DNA of 64,000 nucleotides, taken from the NCBI GenBank assembly GCA_947095585.1, contig OX352761.1, positions 51,014,019 to 51,078,018 of the forward strand. The letters are read 5' to 3'. Positions 22,613 through 35,300 of the stretch are shown here, piece after piece. Below the pieces are notes generated by a model. The model saw nothing but the letters and a program-made list of their open reading frames with translations, ran no database searches and was not told where the DNA came from. The stretch comes from Nephrocerus scutellatus. Taxonomy: Eukaryota; Arthropoda; Insecta; Diptera; Pipunculidae. Each line of letters begins with the position of its first letter. The stretch's first letter is position 1. The translations under genes and the position numbers were made by a program.

Positions 22613-25600
22613 AAAATTCGGTGTGTAGGGCTAAGATACGACTATAAAACTTTTTCCTATGGCAATTATTGAATATGGTCTGGAATTTAGGGAACAAAGC
22701 AATTTTTCAAGCTATTCGCATGAAATTTGGTATGTAGGGCTGAGATGCGACTATAAAACTTTTTCCTTTGGCAGTTCTGGAATATAGTCATTATGGTCTG
22801 GAACTTCGGGAACAAAGCAATTTCTCAAGCGATTCGTATGAAATTCGGTATGTAGGACTAAAATTCGACTATAAGACTTCTTCCTATGGATATTCTGGAA
22901 TATGGTCATTATGGTCTGGAATTTCGGGAACAAAGCAAATTCTCAAGCTATTCGCATGAAATTTGGTATGTAGGGCTGAGATGCGACTATAAAACTTTTT
23001 CCTTTGGCAGTAATGGAATATAGTCATTATGGTCTGGAATTTCGGGAACAAAGCAATTTCTCAAGCAATTCGCATGAAATTCGGTGTGTAGGGCTAAGAT
23101 ACGACTATAAAACTTTTTCCAATGGCAATTCTGGAATATGGTCATTATGGTCTGGAATTTCGGGAACAAAGCAAATTCTCAAGCGATTCGCAAAAATTCG
23201 GTGTGTACTGCTAAGATGCGAGTATAAAACTTTTTCCTATGGCAATTATGGAATATGGTCTGGAATTTAGGGAACAAAGCAATTTTTCAAGCTATTCGCA
23301 TGAAATTTGGTATGTAGGGCTGAGATGCGACTATAAAACTTTTTCCTTTGGCAGTTCTGGAATATAGTCATTATGGTCTGGAATTTCGGGAACAAAGCAA
23401 TTTCTCAAGCGATTCGTATGAAATTCGGTATGTTGGACTAAAATGCGACTATAAGACTTCTTCCTATGGATACTCTGGAATATGGTCATTATGGTCTGGA
23501 ATTTCGGGAACAAAGCAAATTCTCAAGCGATTCGCATAAATTTCGGTGTGTACGGCTAAGATACGATTATAAAACTTTTTCTAATGGCAATTATGGAATA
23601 TGGTCTAGAATTTAGGGAACAAAGCAATTTTTCAAGCTATTCGCATGAAATTCGGTGTGTAGGGCTAAGATACGACTATAAAACTTTTTCCAATGGCAAT
23701 TCTGGAATATGGTCATTATGGTCTGGAATTTCGGGAACAAAGCAAATTCTCAAGCGATTCGCATAAAATTCGGTGTGTACTGCTAAGATGCGAGTATAAA
23801 ACTTTTTCCTATGGCAATTATGGAATATGGTCTGGAATTTAGGGAACAAAGCAATTTTTCAAGCTATTCGCATGAAATTTGGTATGTAGGGCTGAGATGC
23901 GACTATAAAACTTTTTCCTTTGGCAGTTCTGGAATATAGTCATTATGGTCTGGAATTTCGGGAACAAAGCAATTTCTCAAGCGATTCGTATGAAATTCGG
24001 TATGTAGGACTAAAATGCGACTATAAGACTTCTTCCTATGGATATTCTGGAATATGGTCATTATGGTCTGGAATTTCGGGAACAAAGCAAATTCTCAAGC
24101 GATTCGCATAAAATTCGGTGTGTACGGCTAAGATACGATTATAAAACTTTTTCTAATGGCAATTATGGAATATGGTCTGGAATTTCGGGAACAAAGCAAA
24201 TTCTCAAGCGATTCGCATAAAATTCGGTGTGAAGGGCTAAGATACGACTATAAAACTTTTTCCAATGGCAATTCTGGAATATGGTCATTATGGTCTGGAA
24301 TTTCGGGAACAAAGCAAATTCTCAAGCTATTCGCATGAAATTTGGTATGTAGGGCTGAGATGCGACTATAAAACTTTTTCCTTTGGCAGTAATGGAATAT
24401 AGTCATTATGGTCTGGAATTTCGGGAACAAAGCAATTTCTCAAGCAATTCGCATGAAATTCGGTGTGTAGGGCTAAGATACGACTATAAAACTTTTTCCA
24501 ATGGCAATTCTGGAATATGGTCATTATGGTCTGGAATTTCGGGAACAAAGCAAATTCTCAAGCGATTCGCATAAAATTCGGTGTGTACTGCTAAGATGCG
24601 AGTATAAAACTTTTTCCTATGGCAATTATGGAATATGGTCTGGAATTTAGGGAACAAAGCAATTTTTCAAGCTATTCGCATGAAATTTGGTATGTAGGGC
24701 TGAGATGCGACTATAAAACTTTTTCCTTTGGCAGTTCTGGAATATAGTCATTATGGTCTGGAATTTCGGGAACAAAGCAATTTCTCAAGCGATTCGTATG
24801 AAATTCGGTATGTAGGACTAAAATGCGACTATAAGACTTCTTCCTATGGATATTCTGGAATATGGTCATTATGGTCTGGAATTTCGGGAACAAAGCAAAT
24901 TCTCAAGCGATTCGCATAAAATTCGGTGTGTACGGCTAAGATACGATTATAAAACTTTTTCTAATGGCAATTATGGAATATGGTCTGGAATTTCGGGAAC
25001 AAAGCAAATTCTCAAGCGATTCGCATAAAATTCGGTGTGAAGGGCTAAGATACGACTATAAAACTTTTTCCAATGGCAATTCTGGAATATGGTCATTATG
25101 GTCTGGAATTTCGGGAACAAAGCAAATTCTCAAGCTATTCGCATGAAATTTGGTATGTAGGGCTGAGATGCGACTATAAAACTTTTTCCTTTGGCAGTAA
25201 TGGAATATAGTCATTATGGTCTGGAATTTCGGGAACAAAGCAATTTCTCAAGCGATTCGTATGAAATTCGGTATGTAGGACTAAAATGCGACTATAAGAC
25301 TTCTTCCTATGGATATTCTGGAATATGGTCATTATGGTCTGGAATTTCGGGAACAAAGCAAATCTCAAGCGATTCGCATAAAATTCGGTGTGTACGGCTA
25401 AGATGCGATTATAAAACTTTTTCCTATGGCAATTATGGAATATGGTCTGGAATTTAGGGAACAAAGCAATTTTTCAAGCTATTCGCATGAAATTTGGTGT
25501 GTAGGGCTGAGATGCGACTATAAAACTTTTTCCAGTGGCAGTTCTGGAATATGGTCATTATGGTCTGGAATTTCGGGAACAAAGCAATTTCTCAAGCGAT

Positions 25601-28600
25601 TCGTATGAAATTGGGTATGTAGGACTAAAATGCGACTATAATACTTCTTCCTATGGATATTCTGGAAAATGGTCATTATATTCTGGAATTTCGGGAACAA
25701 AGCAATTTCTCAAGCGATTCGCATGAAATTCGGTTTGTAGGACTAAGATACGACTATAAAACTTTTTCCTTTGGCAGTTCTGGAATATAGTCATTATGGT
25801 CTTGAATTTCGGGAACAAAGCAATTTCTCAAGCGATTCGTATGAAATTCGGTATGTAGGACTAAAATGCGACTATAAGACTTCTTCCTATGGATATTCTG
25901 GAATATGGTCATTATGGTCTGGAATTTCGGGAACAAAGCAAATTCTCAAGCGATTCGCATAAAATTCGGTGTGTAGGGCTAAGATGCGACTATAAAACTT
26001 TTTCATATGGCAATTATGGAATATGGTCTGGAATTTAGGGAACAAAGCAATTTTTCAAGCTATTCGCATGAAATTCGGTATGTGGGGCTGAGATGCGACT
26101 ATAAAACTTTTTCCTATGGCAGTTCTGGAATATGGTCATTATGGTCTGGAATTTCGGGAACAAAGCAAATTCTCGAGCGATTCGCATAAAATTCGGTGTG
26201 TAAGGCTAAGATGCGACTATAAAACTTTTTCCTATGGCAATTATGGAATATGGTCTGGAATTTAGGGAACAAAGCAATTTTCAAGCTATTCGCATGAAAT
26301 TTGGTATGTAGGGCTGAGATACGACTATAAAACTTTTTCCTATGGCAGTTCTGGAATATGGTCATTATGGTCTAGAATTTCGGGAACAAAGCAATTTCTC
26401 AAGCGATTCGTAGGAAATTCGGTGTGTAGGACTCAAATGCGACTATAAGACTTCTTCCTATGGATATTCTGGAATATGATCATTATGGTCTGGAATTTCG
26501 GGAACAAAGCAATTTTTCAAGCTATTCGCATGAAATTTGGTATGTAGGGCTGAGATGCGACTATAAAACTTTTACCTATGGCAGTTCTGGAATATGGTCA
26601 TTATGGTCTGGAATTGAGGGAAAAAGCAAATTCTCAAGCGATTCGCATAAAATTCGGTGTGTAGGGCTAAGATACGACTATAAAACTTTTTCCAATGGCA
26701 ATTCTGGAATATGGTCATTATGGTCTGGAATTGAGGGAACAAAGAAAATTCTCAAGCGATTCGCATAAAATTCGGTGTGTAGGGCTAAGATACGACTATA
26801 AAACTTTTTCCTATGGCAATTATTGAATATGGTCTGGAATTTAGGGAACAAAGCAATTTTTCAAGCTATTCGCATGAAATTTGGTATGTAGGGCTGAGAT
26901 GCGACTATAAAACTTTTTCCTTTGGCAGTTCTGGAATATAGTCATTATGGTCTGGAACTTCGGGAACAAAGCAATTTCTCAAGCGATTCGTATGAAATTC
27001 GGTATGTAGGACTAAAATGCGACTATAAGACTTCTTCCTATGGATATTCTGGAATATGGTCATTATGGTCTGGAATTTCGGGAACAAAGCAAATTCTCAA
27101 GCTATTCGCATGAAATTTGGTATGTAGGGCTGAGATGCGACTATAAAACTTTTTCCTTTGGCAGTAATGGAATATAGTCATTATGGTCTGGAATTTCGGG
27201 AACAAAGCAATTTCTCAAGCAATTCGCATGAAATTCGGTGTGTAGGGCTAAGATACGACTATAAAACTTTTTCCAATGGCAATTCTGGAATATGGTCATT
27301 ATGGTCTGGAATTTCGGGAACAAAGCAAATTCTCAAGCGATTCGCAAAAATTCGGTGTGTACTGCTAAGATGCGAGTATAAAACTTTTTCCTATGGCAAT
27401 TATGGAATATGGTCTGGAATTTAGGGAACAAAGCAATTTTTCAAGCTATTCGCATGAAATTTGGTATGTAGGGCTGAGATGCGACTATAAAACTTTTTCC
27501 TTTGGCAGTTCTGGAATATAGTCATTATGGTCTGGAATTTCGGGAACAAAGCAATTTCTCAAGCGATTCGTATGAAATTCGGTATGTTGGACTAAAATGC
27601 GACTATAAGACTTCTTCCTATGGATACTCTGGAATATGGTCATTATGGTCTGGAATTTCGGGAACAAAGCAAATTCTCAAGCGATTCGCATAAAATTCGG
27701 TGTGTACGGCTAAGATACGATTATAAAACTTTTTCTAATGGCAATTATGGAATATGGTCTAGAATTTAGGGAACAAAGCAATTTTTCAAGCTATTCGCAT
27801 GAAATTCGGTGTGTAGGGCTAAGATACGACTATAAAACTTTTTCCAATGGCAATTCTGGAATATGGTCATTATGGTCTGGAATTTCGGGAACAAAGCAAA
27901 TTCTCAAGCGATTCGCATAAAATTCGGTGTGTACTGCTAAGATGCGAGTATAAAACTTTTTCCTATGGCAATTATGGAATATGGTCTGGAATTTAGGGAA
28001 CAAAGCAATTTTTCAAGCTATTCGCATGAAATTTGGTATGTAGGGCTGAGATGCGACTATAAAACTTTTTCCTTTGGCAGTTCTGGAATATAGTCATTAT
28101 GGTCTGGAATTTCGGGAACAAAGCAATTTCTCAAGCGATTCGTATGAAATTCGGTATGTAGGACTAAAATGCGACTATAAGACTTCTTCCTATGGATATT
28201 CTGGAATATGGTCATTATGGTCTGGAATTTCGGGAACAAAGCAAATTCTCAAGCGATTCGCATAAAATTCGGTGTGTACGGCTAAGATACGATTATAAAA
28301 CTTTTTCTAATGGCAATTATGGAATATGGTCTGGAATTTCGGGAACAAAGCAAATTCTCAAGCGATTCGCATAAAATTCGGTGTGAAGGGCTAAGATACG
28401 ACTATAAAACTTTTTCCAATGGCAATTCTGGAATATGGTCATTATGGTCTGGAATTTCGGGAACAAAGCAAATTCTCAAGCTATTCGCATGAAATTTGGT
28501 ATGTAGGGCTGAGATGCGACTATAAAACTTTTTCCTTTGGCAGTAATGGAATATAGTCATTATGGTCTGGAATTTCGGGAACAAAGCAATTTCTCAAGCA

Positions 28601-29144
28601 ATTCGCATGAAATTCGGTGTGTAGGGCTAAGATACGACTATAAAACTTTTTCCAATGGCAATTCTGGAATATGGTCATTATGGTCTGGAATTTCGGGAAC
28701 AAAGCAAATTCTCAAGCGATTCGCATAAAATTCGGTGTGTACTGCTAAGATGCGAGTATAAAACTTTTTCCTATGGCAATTATGGAATATGGTCTGGAAT
28801 TTAGGGAACAAAGCAATTTTTCAAGCTATTCGCATGAAATTTGGTATGTAGGGCTGAGATGCGACTATAAAACTTTTTCCTTTGGCAGTTCTGGAATATA
28901 GTCATTATGGTCTGGAATTTCGGGAACAAAGCAATTTCTCAAGCGATTCGTATGAAATTCGGTATGTAGGACTAAAATGCGACTATAAGACTTCTTCCTA
29001 TGGATATTCTGGAATATGGTCATTATGGTCTGGAATTTCGGGAACAAAGCAAATTCTCAAGCGATTCGCATAAAATTCGGTGTGTACGGCTAAGATACGA
29101 TTATAAAACTTTTTCTAATGGCAATTATGGAATATGGTCTGGAA
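21060..29144 (+). repeat. Large duplication ~3.93 kb, offset 4154 bp
   Basis: About 21060-24990 is repeated at 25214-29144. All tags match in order, including the one-base loss at ~21205/25359 and the CGCAAAAATTC form at ~23190/27344. I noticed only two differences: T at 22865 versus G at 27019, and T at 23541 versus A at 27695. Such similarity in non-coding satellite implies a very recent event or an assembly duplication. Confidence 0.85.
23640..25248 (+). repeat. Tandem duplication, 808-bp unit
   Basis: About 23640-24440 and 24448-25248 carry the same monomer series, including TACGATTATAAAACTTTTTC followed by TAATGGCAATTATGG, and GGTGTGAAGGGC. In the 4154-bp downstream copy only one 808-bp unit precedes the divergence, so gains and losses of this unit have occurred separately. 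Confidence 0.75.
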
Positions 29145-32100
29145 TTTAGGGAACAAAGCAATTTTTCAAGCTATTCGCATGAAATTTGGTGTGTAGGGCT
29201 GAGATGCGAGTATAAAACTTTTTCCAATGGCAGTTCTGGAATATGGTCATTATGGTCTGGAATTTCGGGAACAAAGCAATTTCTCAAGCGATTCGTATGA
29301 AATTCGGTATGTAGGACTAAAATGCGACTATAAGACTTCTTCCAATGGCAGTTCTGGAATATGGTCATTATGGTCTGGAATTTCGGGGTCAAAGCAATTT
29401 CTCAAGCAATTCGCATGAAATTCGGTGTGTAGGGCTAAGATACGACTATAAAACTTTTTCCAATGGCAATTCTGGAATATGGTCATTATGGTCTGGAATT
29501 TCGGGAACAAAGCAAATTCTCAAGCGATTCGCATAAAATTCGGTGTGTACTGCTAAGATGCGAGTATAAAACTTTTTCCTATGGCAATTATGGAATATGG
29601 TCTGGAATTTAGGGAACAAAGCAATTTTTCAAGCTATTCGCATGAAATTTGGTATGTAGGGCTAAGATACGACTATAAAACTTTTTCCAATGGCAATTCT
29701 GGAATATGGTCATTATGGTCTGGAATTGAGGGAACAAAGAAAATTCTCAAGCGATTCGCATAAAATTCGGTGTGTAGGGCTAAGATACGACTATAAAACT
29801 TTTTCCTATGGCAATTATTGAATATGGTCTGGAATTTAGGGAACAAAGCAATTTTTCAAGCTATTCGCATGAAATTTGGTATGTAGGGCTGAGATGCGAC
29901 TATAAAACTTTTTCCTTTGGCAGTTCTGGAATATAGTCATTATGGTCTGGAACTTCGGGAACAAAGCAATTTCTCAAGCGATTCGTATGAAATTCGGTAT
30001 GTAGGACTAAAATGCGACTATAAGACTTCTTCCTATGGATATTCTGGAATATGGTCATTATGGTCTGGAATTTCGGGAACAAAGCAAATTCTCAAGCTAT
30101 TCGCATGAAATTTGGTATGTAGGGCTGAGATGCGACTATAAAACTTTTTCCTTTGGCAGTAATGGAATATAGTCATTATGGTCTGGAATTTCGGGAACAA
30201 AGCAATTTCTCAAGCAATTCGCATGAAATTCGGTGTGTAGGGCTAAGATACGACTATAAAACTTTTTCCAATGGCAATTCTGGAATATGGTCATTATGGT
30301 CTGGAATTTCGGGAACAAAGCAAATTCTCAAGCGATTCGCAAAAATTCGGTGTGTACTGCTAAGATGCGAGTATAAAACTTTTTCCTATGGCAATTATGG
30401 AATATGGTCTGGAATTTAGGGAACAAAGCAATTTTTCAAGCTATTCGCATGAAATTTGGTATGTAGGGCTGAGATGCGACTATAAAACTTTTTCCTTTGG
30501 CAGTTCTGGAATATAGTCATTATGGTCTGGAATTTCGGGAACAAAGCAATTTCTCAAGCGATTCGTATGAAATTCGGTATGTTGGACTAAAATGCGACTA
30601 TAAGACTTCTTCCTATGGATACTCTGGAATATGGTCATTATGGTCTGGAATTTCGGGAACAAAGCAAATTCTCAAGCGATTCGCATAAAATTCGGTGTGT
30701 ACGGCTAAGATACGATTATAAAACTTTTTCTAATGGCAATTATGGAATATGGTCTAGAATTTAGGGAACAAAGCAATTTTTCAAGCTATTCGCATGAAAT
30801 TCGGTGTGTAGGGCTAAGATACGACTATAAAACTTTTTCCAATGGCAATTCTGGAATATGGTCATTATGGTCTGGAATTTCGGGAACAAAGCAAATTCTC
30901 AAGCGATTCGCATAAAATTCGGTGTGTACTGCTAAGATGCGAGTATAAAACTTTTTCCTATGGCAATTATGGAATATGGTCTGGAATTTAGGGAACAAAG
31001 CAATTTTTCAAGCTATTCGCATGAAATTTGGTATGTAGGGCTGAGATGCGACTATAAAACTTTTTCCTTTGGCAGTTCTGGAATATAGTCATTATGGTCT
31101 GGAATTTCGGGAACAAAGCAATTTCTCAAGCGATTCGTATGAAATTCGGTATGTAGGACTAAAATGCGACTATAAGACTTCTTCCTATGGATATTCTGGA
31201 ATATGGTCATTATGGTCTGGAATTTCGGGAACAAAGCAAATTCTCAAGCGATTCGCATAAAATTCGGTGTGTACGGCTAAGATACGATTATAAAACTTTT
31301 TCTAATGGCAATTATGGAATATGGTCTGGAATTTCGGGAACAAAGCAAATTCTCAAGCGATTCGCATAAAATTCGGTGTGAAGGGCTAAGATACGACTAT
31401 AAAACTTTTTCCAATGGCAATTCTGGAATATGGTCATTATGGTCTGGAATTTCGGGAACAAAGCAAATTCTCAAGCTATTCGCATGAAATTTGGTATGTA
31501 GGGCTGAGATGCGACTATAAAACTTTTTCCTTTGGCAGTAATGGAATATAGTCATTATGGTCTGGAATTTCGGGAACAAAGCAATTTCTCAAGCAATTCG
31601 CATGAAATTCGGTGTGTAGGGCTAAGATACGACTATAAAACTTTTTCCAATGGCAATTCTGGAATATGGTCATTATGGTCTGGAATTTCGGGAACAAAGC
31701 AAATTCTCAAGCGATTCGCATAAAATTCGGTGTGTACTGCTAAGATGCGAGTATAAAACTTTTTCCTATGGCAATTATGGAATATGGTCTGGAATTTAGG
31801 GAACAAAGCAATTTTTCAAGCTATTCGCATGAAATTTGGTATGTAGGGCTGAGATGCGACTATAAAACTTTTTCCTTTGGCAGTTCTGGAATATAGTCAT
31901 TATGGTCTGGAATTTCGGGAACAAAGCAATTTCTCAAGCGATTCGTATGAAATTCGGTATGTAGGACTAAAATGCGACTATAAGACTTCTTCCTATGGAT
32001 ATTCTGGAATATGGTCATTATGGTCTGGAATTTCGGGAACAAAGCAAATTCTCAAGCGATTCGCATAAAATTCGGTGTGTACGGCTAAGATACGATTATA

Positions 32101-32300
32101 AAACTTTTTCTAATGGCAATTATGGAATATGGTCTGGAATTTAGGGAACAAAGCAATTTTTCAAGCTATTCGCATGAAATTTGGTGTGTAGGGCTGAGAT
32201 GCGAGTATAAAACTTTTTCCAATGGCAGTTCTGGAATATGGTCATTATGGTCTGGAATTTCGGGAACAAAGCAATTTCTCAAGCGATTCGTATGAAATTG
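26660..32300 (+). repeat. Duplicated ~2.65-kb block, offset 2995 bp
   Basis: About 26660-29305 recurs at 29655-32300, including the tags CGCAAAAATTC (27344, 30339), GGATACTCTGG (27621, 30616) and GGTGTGAAGGGC (~28380, 31375). The left copy belongs to the right arm of the 4154-bp duplication, so this is a younger, overlapping event. Confidence 0.83.
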
Positions 32301-35300
32301 GGTATGTAGGACTAAAATGCGACTATAAGACTTCTTCCTATGGATATTCTGGAAAATGGTCATTATCTTCTGGAATTTCGGGAACAAAGCAATTTCTCAA
32401 GCGATTCGCATGAAATTCGGTTTGTAGGACTAAGATACGACTATAAAACTTTTTCCAATAGCAATTCTGGAATATGGTCATTATGGTCTGGAATTGAGGG
32501 AACAAATCAAATTCTCAAGCGATTCGTATACAATTCGGTATGTAGAACTAAAATGCGACTATAAGACTTCTTCCTATGGATATTCTGGAATATGGTCATA
32601 ATGGTCTGGAATTTCGGGAACAAAGCATTTTCTTACGCGATTCGTATGAAATTGGGTATGTAGGACTAAAATGCGACTATAAAACTTTTTCCTATGGCAA
32701 TTATGGAATATGGTCTGGAATTGAGGGACAAAGCAAATTCTCAAGCGATTCGCATAAAATTCGGTTGGTAGGACTAAGATACGACTATAAAACTTTTTCC
32801 TATGGCAATTATGGAATATGGTCTGGAATTTTGGGAACAAAACAATTTTTAAAGCTATTCGCATGAAATTTGGTATGTAGGGCTGAGATGCGACTATAAA
32901 ACTTTTTCCTATGGCAGTTCTGGAATATGGTCATTATGGTCTGGAATTTCGGGGTCAAAGCAATTTCTCAAGCGATTCGCATGAAATTCGGTGTGTAGGG
33001 CTAAGATACGACTATAAAACTTTTTGCAATGGCAATTCTGGAATATAGTCTGGAATTTCGGGAACAAAGCAATTTTTCAAGCTATTCGCCTGAAATTTTG
33101 TAAGTAGTGCTGAGATGCGACTAGAAAACTTTTTCCTATGGCAGTTCTGGAATATGGTCATTATGGTCTGGAATTTCGGGAACAAAGCAATTCCTCAAGC
33201 GATTCGCATGAAATTCGGTGTGTAGGGCTAAGATGCGACTATAAAACTTTTTCCAATGGCAATTCTGCAATATGGTCATTATGGTCTTGAATTTCGGGAA
33301 CAAAGCAATTTCTTAAGCGATTCGCATGAAATTCGGTTTGTAGGACTAAGATACGACTATAAAACTTTTTCCATTGGCAATTCTGGAATATAGTCATTAT
33401 GGTCTGGAATTGAGGGAACAAAGCAAATTCTCAAGCGATTCGTATAAAATTCGGTATGTAGGACTAAAATGCGACTATAAGACTTCTTCCTATGGATATT
33501 CTGGAATATGGTCATTATGGTCTGGAATTTCGGGAACAAAGCATTTTCTTACGCGATTCGTATGAAATTGGGTATGTAGGACTAAAATGCGACTATAAGA
33601 CTTCTTCCTATGGATATTCTGGAATATGGTCATTATGGTATGGAATTTCCGGTACAAAGCAATTTCTCAAGCGATTCGCATGAAATTCGGTGTGTAGGGC
33701 TAAGATGCGACTATAAAACTTTTTGCAATGGCAATTCTGGAATATGGTCATTATGGTCTGGAATTGAGGGACAAAGCAAATTCTCAAGCGATTCGCATAA
33801 AATTCGGTGGGTAGGACTAAGATACGACTATAAAACTTTTTCCTATGGCAATAATGGAATATGGTCTGGAATTTTGGGAACAAAACAATTTTTCAAGCTA
33901 TTCGCATGAAATTTGGTATGTAGGGCTGAGATGCGACTATAGAACTTTTTCCTATGGCAATTCTGAAATATGGTCATTATGGTCTGGAATTTCGGGATCA
34001 AAGCAATTTCTCAAGCGATTCGCATGAAATTCGGTGTGTAGGGCTAAGATGCGACTATAAAACTTTTTGCAATGGCAATTCTGGAATATAGTCTGGAATT
34101 TCGGGAACAAAGCAATTGTTCATGCTATTCGCCTGAAATTTAGTAAGTAGTGCTGAGATGCGACTAGAAAACTTTTTCCTATGGCAGTTCTGGAATATGG
34201 TCATTCTGGTCTGGAATTTCGGGAACATAGCAATTTCTTAAGCGATTCGCATGAAATTCGGTGTGTAGGGCTAAGATACGACTATAAAACTTTTTCCAAT
34301 GGCAATTCTGGAATATGGTCATTATGGTCTGGAATTTCGGGAACAAAGCAAATTCTCAAGCGATTCGCATAAAATTCGGTGTGTACGGCTAAGATGCGAG
34401 TATAAAACTTTTTCCTATGGCATTTATGGAATATGATCTGGAATTTAGGGAACAAAGCAATTTTTCAAGCTATTCGCATGAATTTTGGTATGTAGGGCTG
34501 AGATGCGACTATAAAACTTTTTCCTTTGGCAGTAATGGAATATAGTCATTATGGTCTGGAATTTCGGGAACAAAGCAATTTCTCAAGCGATTCATATGAA
34601 ATTCGGTGTGTAGTGCTAAGATACGACTATAAAACTTTTTCCAATAGCAATTCTGGAATATGGTCATTATGGTCTGGAATTGAGGGAACAAAGCAAATTC
34701 TCCAGCGATTCGTATACAATTCGGTATGTAGGACTAAAATGCGACTATAAGACTTCTTCCTATGGATATTCTGGAATATGGTCATAATGGTCTGGAATTT
34801 CGGGAACAAAGCAATTTCTTACGCGATTCGTATGAAATTGGGTATGTAGGACTAAAATGCGACTATAAAACTTTTTCCTATGGCAATTATGGAATATGGT
34901 CTGGAATTGAGGGACAAAGCAAATTCTCAAGCGATTCGCATAAAATTCGGTGGGTAGGACTAAGATACGACTATAAAACTTTTTCCTATGGCAATTATGG
35001 AATATGGTCTGGAATTTTGGAAACAAAACAATTTTTAAAGCTATTCGCATGAAATTTGGTATGTAGGGCTGAGATGCGACTATAAAACTTTTTCCTATGG
35101 CAGTTCTGGAATATGGTCATTATGGTCTGGAATTTCGGGATCAAAGCAATTTCTCAAGCGATTCGCATGAAATTCGGTGTGTAGGGCTAAGATACGACTA
35201 TAAAACTTTTTGCAATGGCAATTCTGGAATATAGTCTGGAATTTCGGGAACAAAGCAATTTTTCAAGCTATTCGCCTGAAATTTGGTAAGTAGTGCTGAG

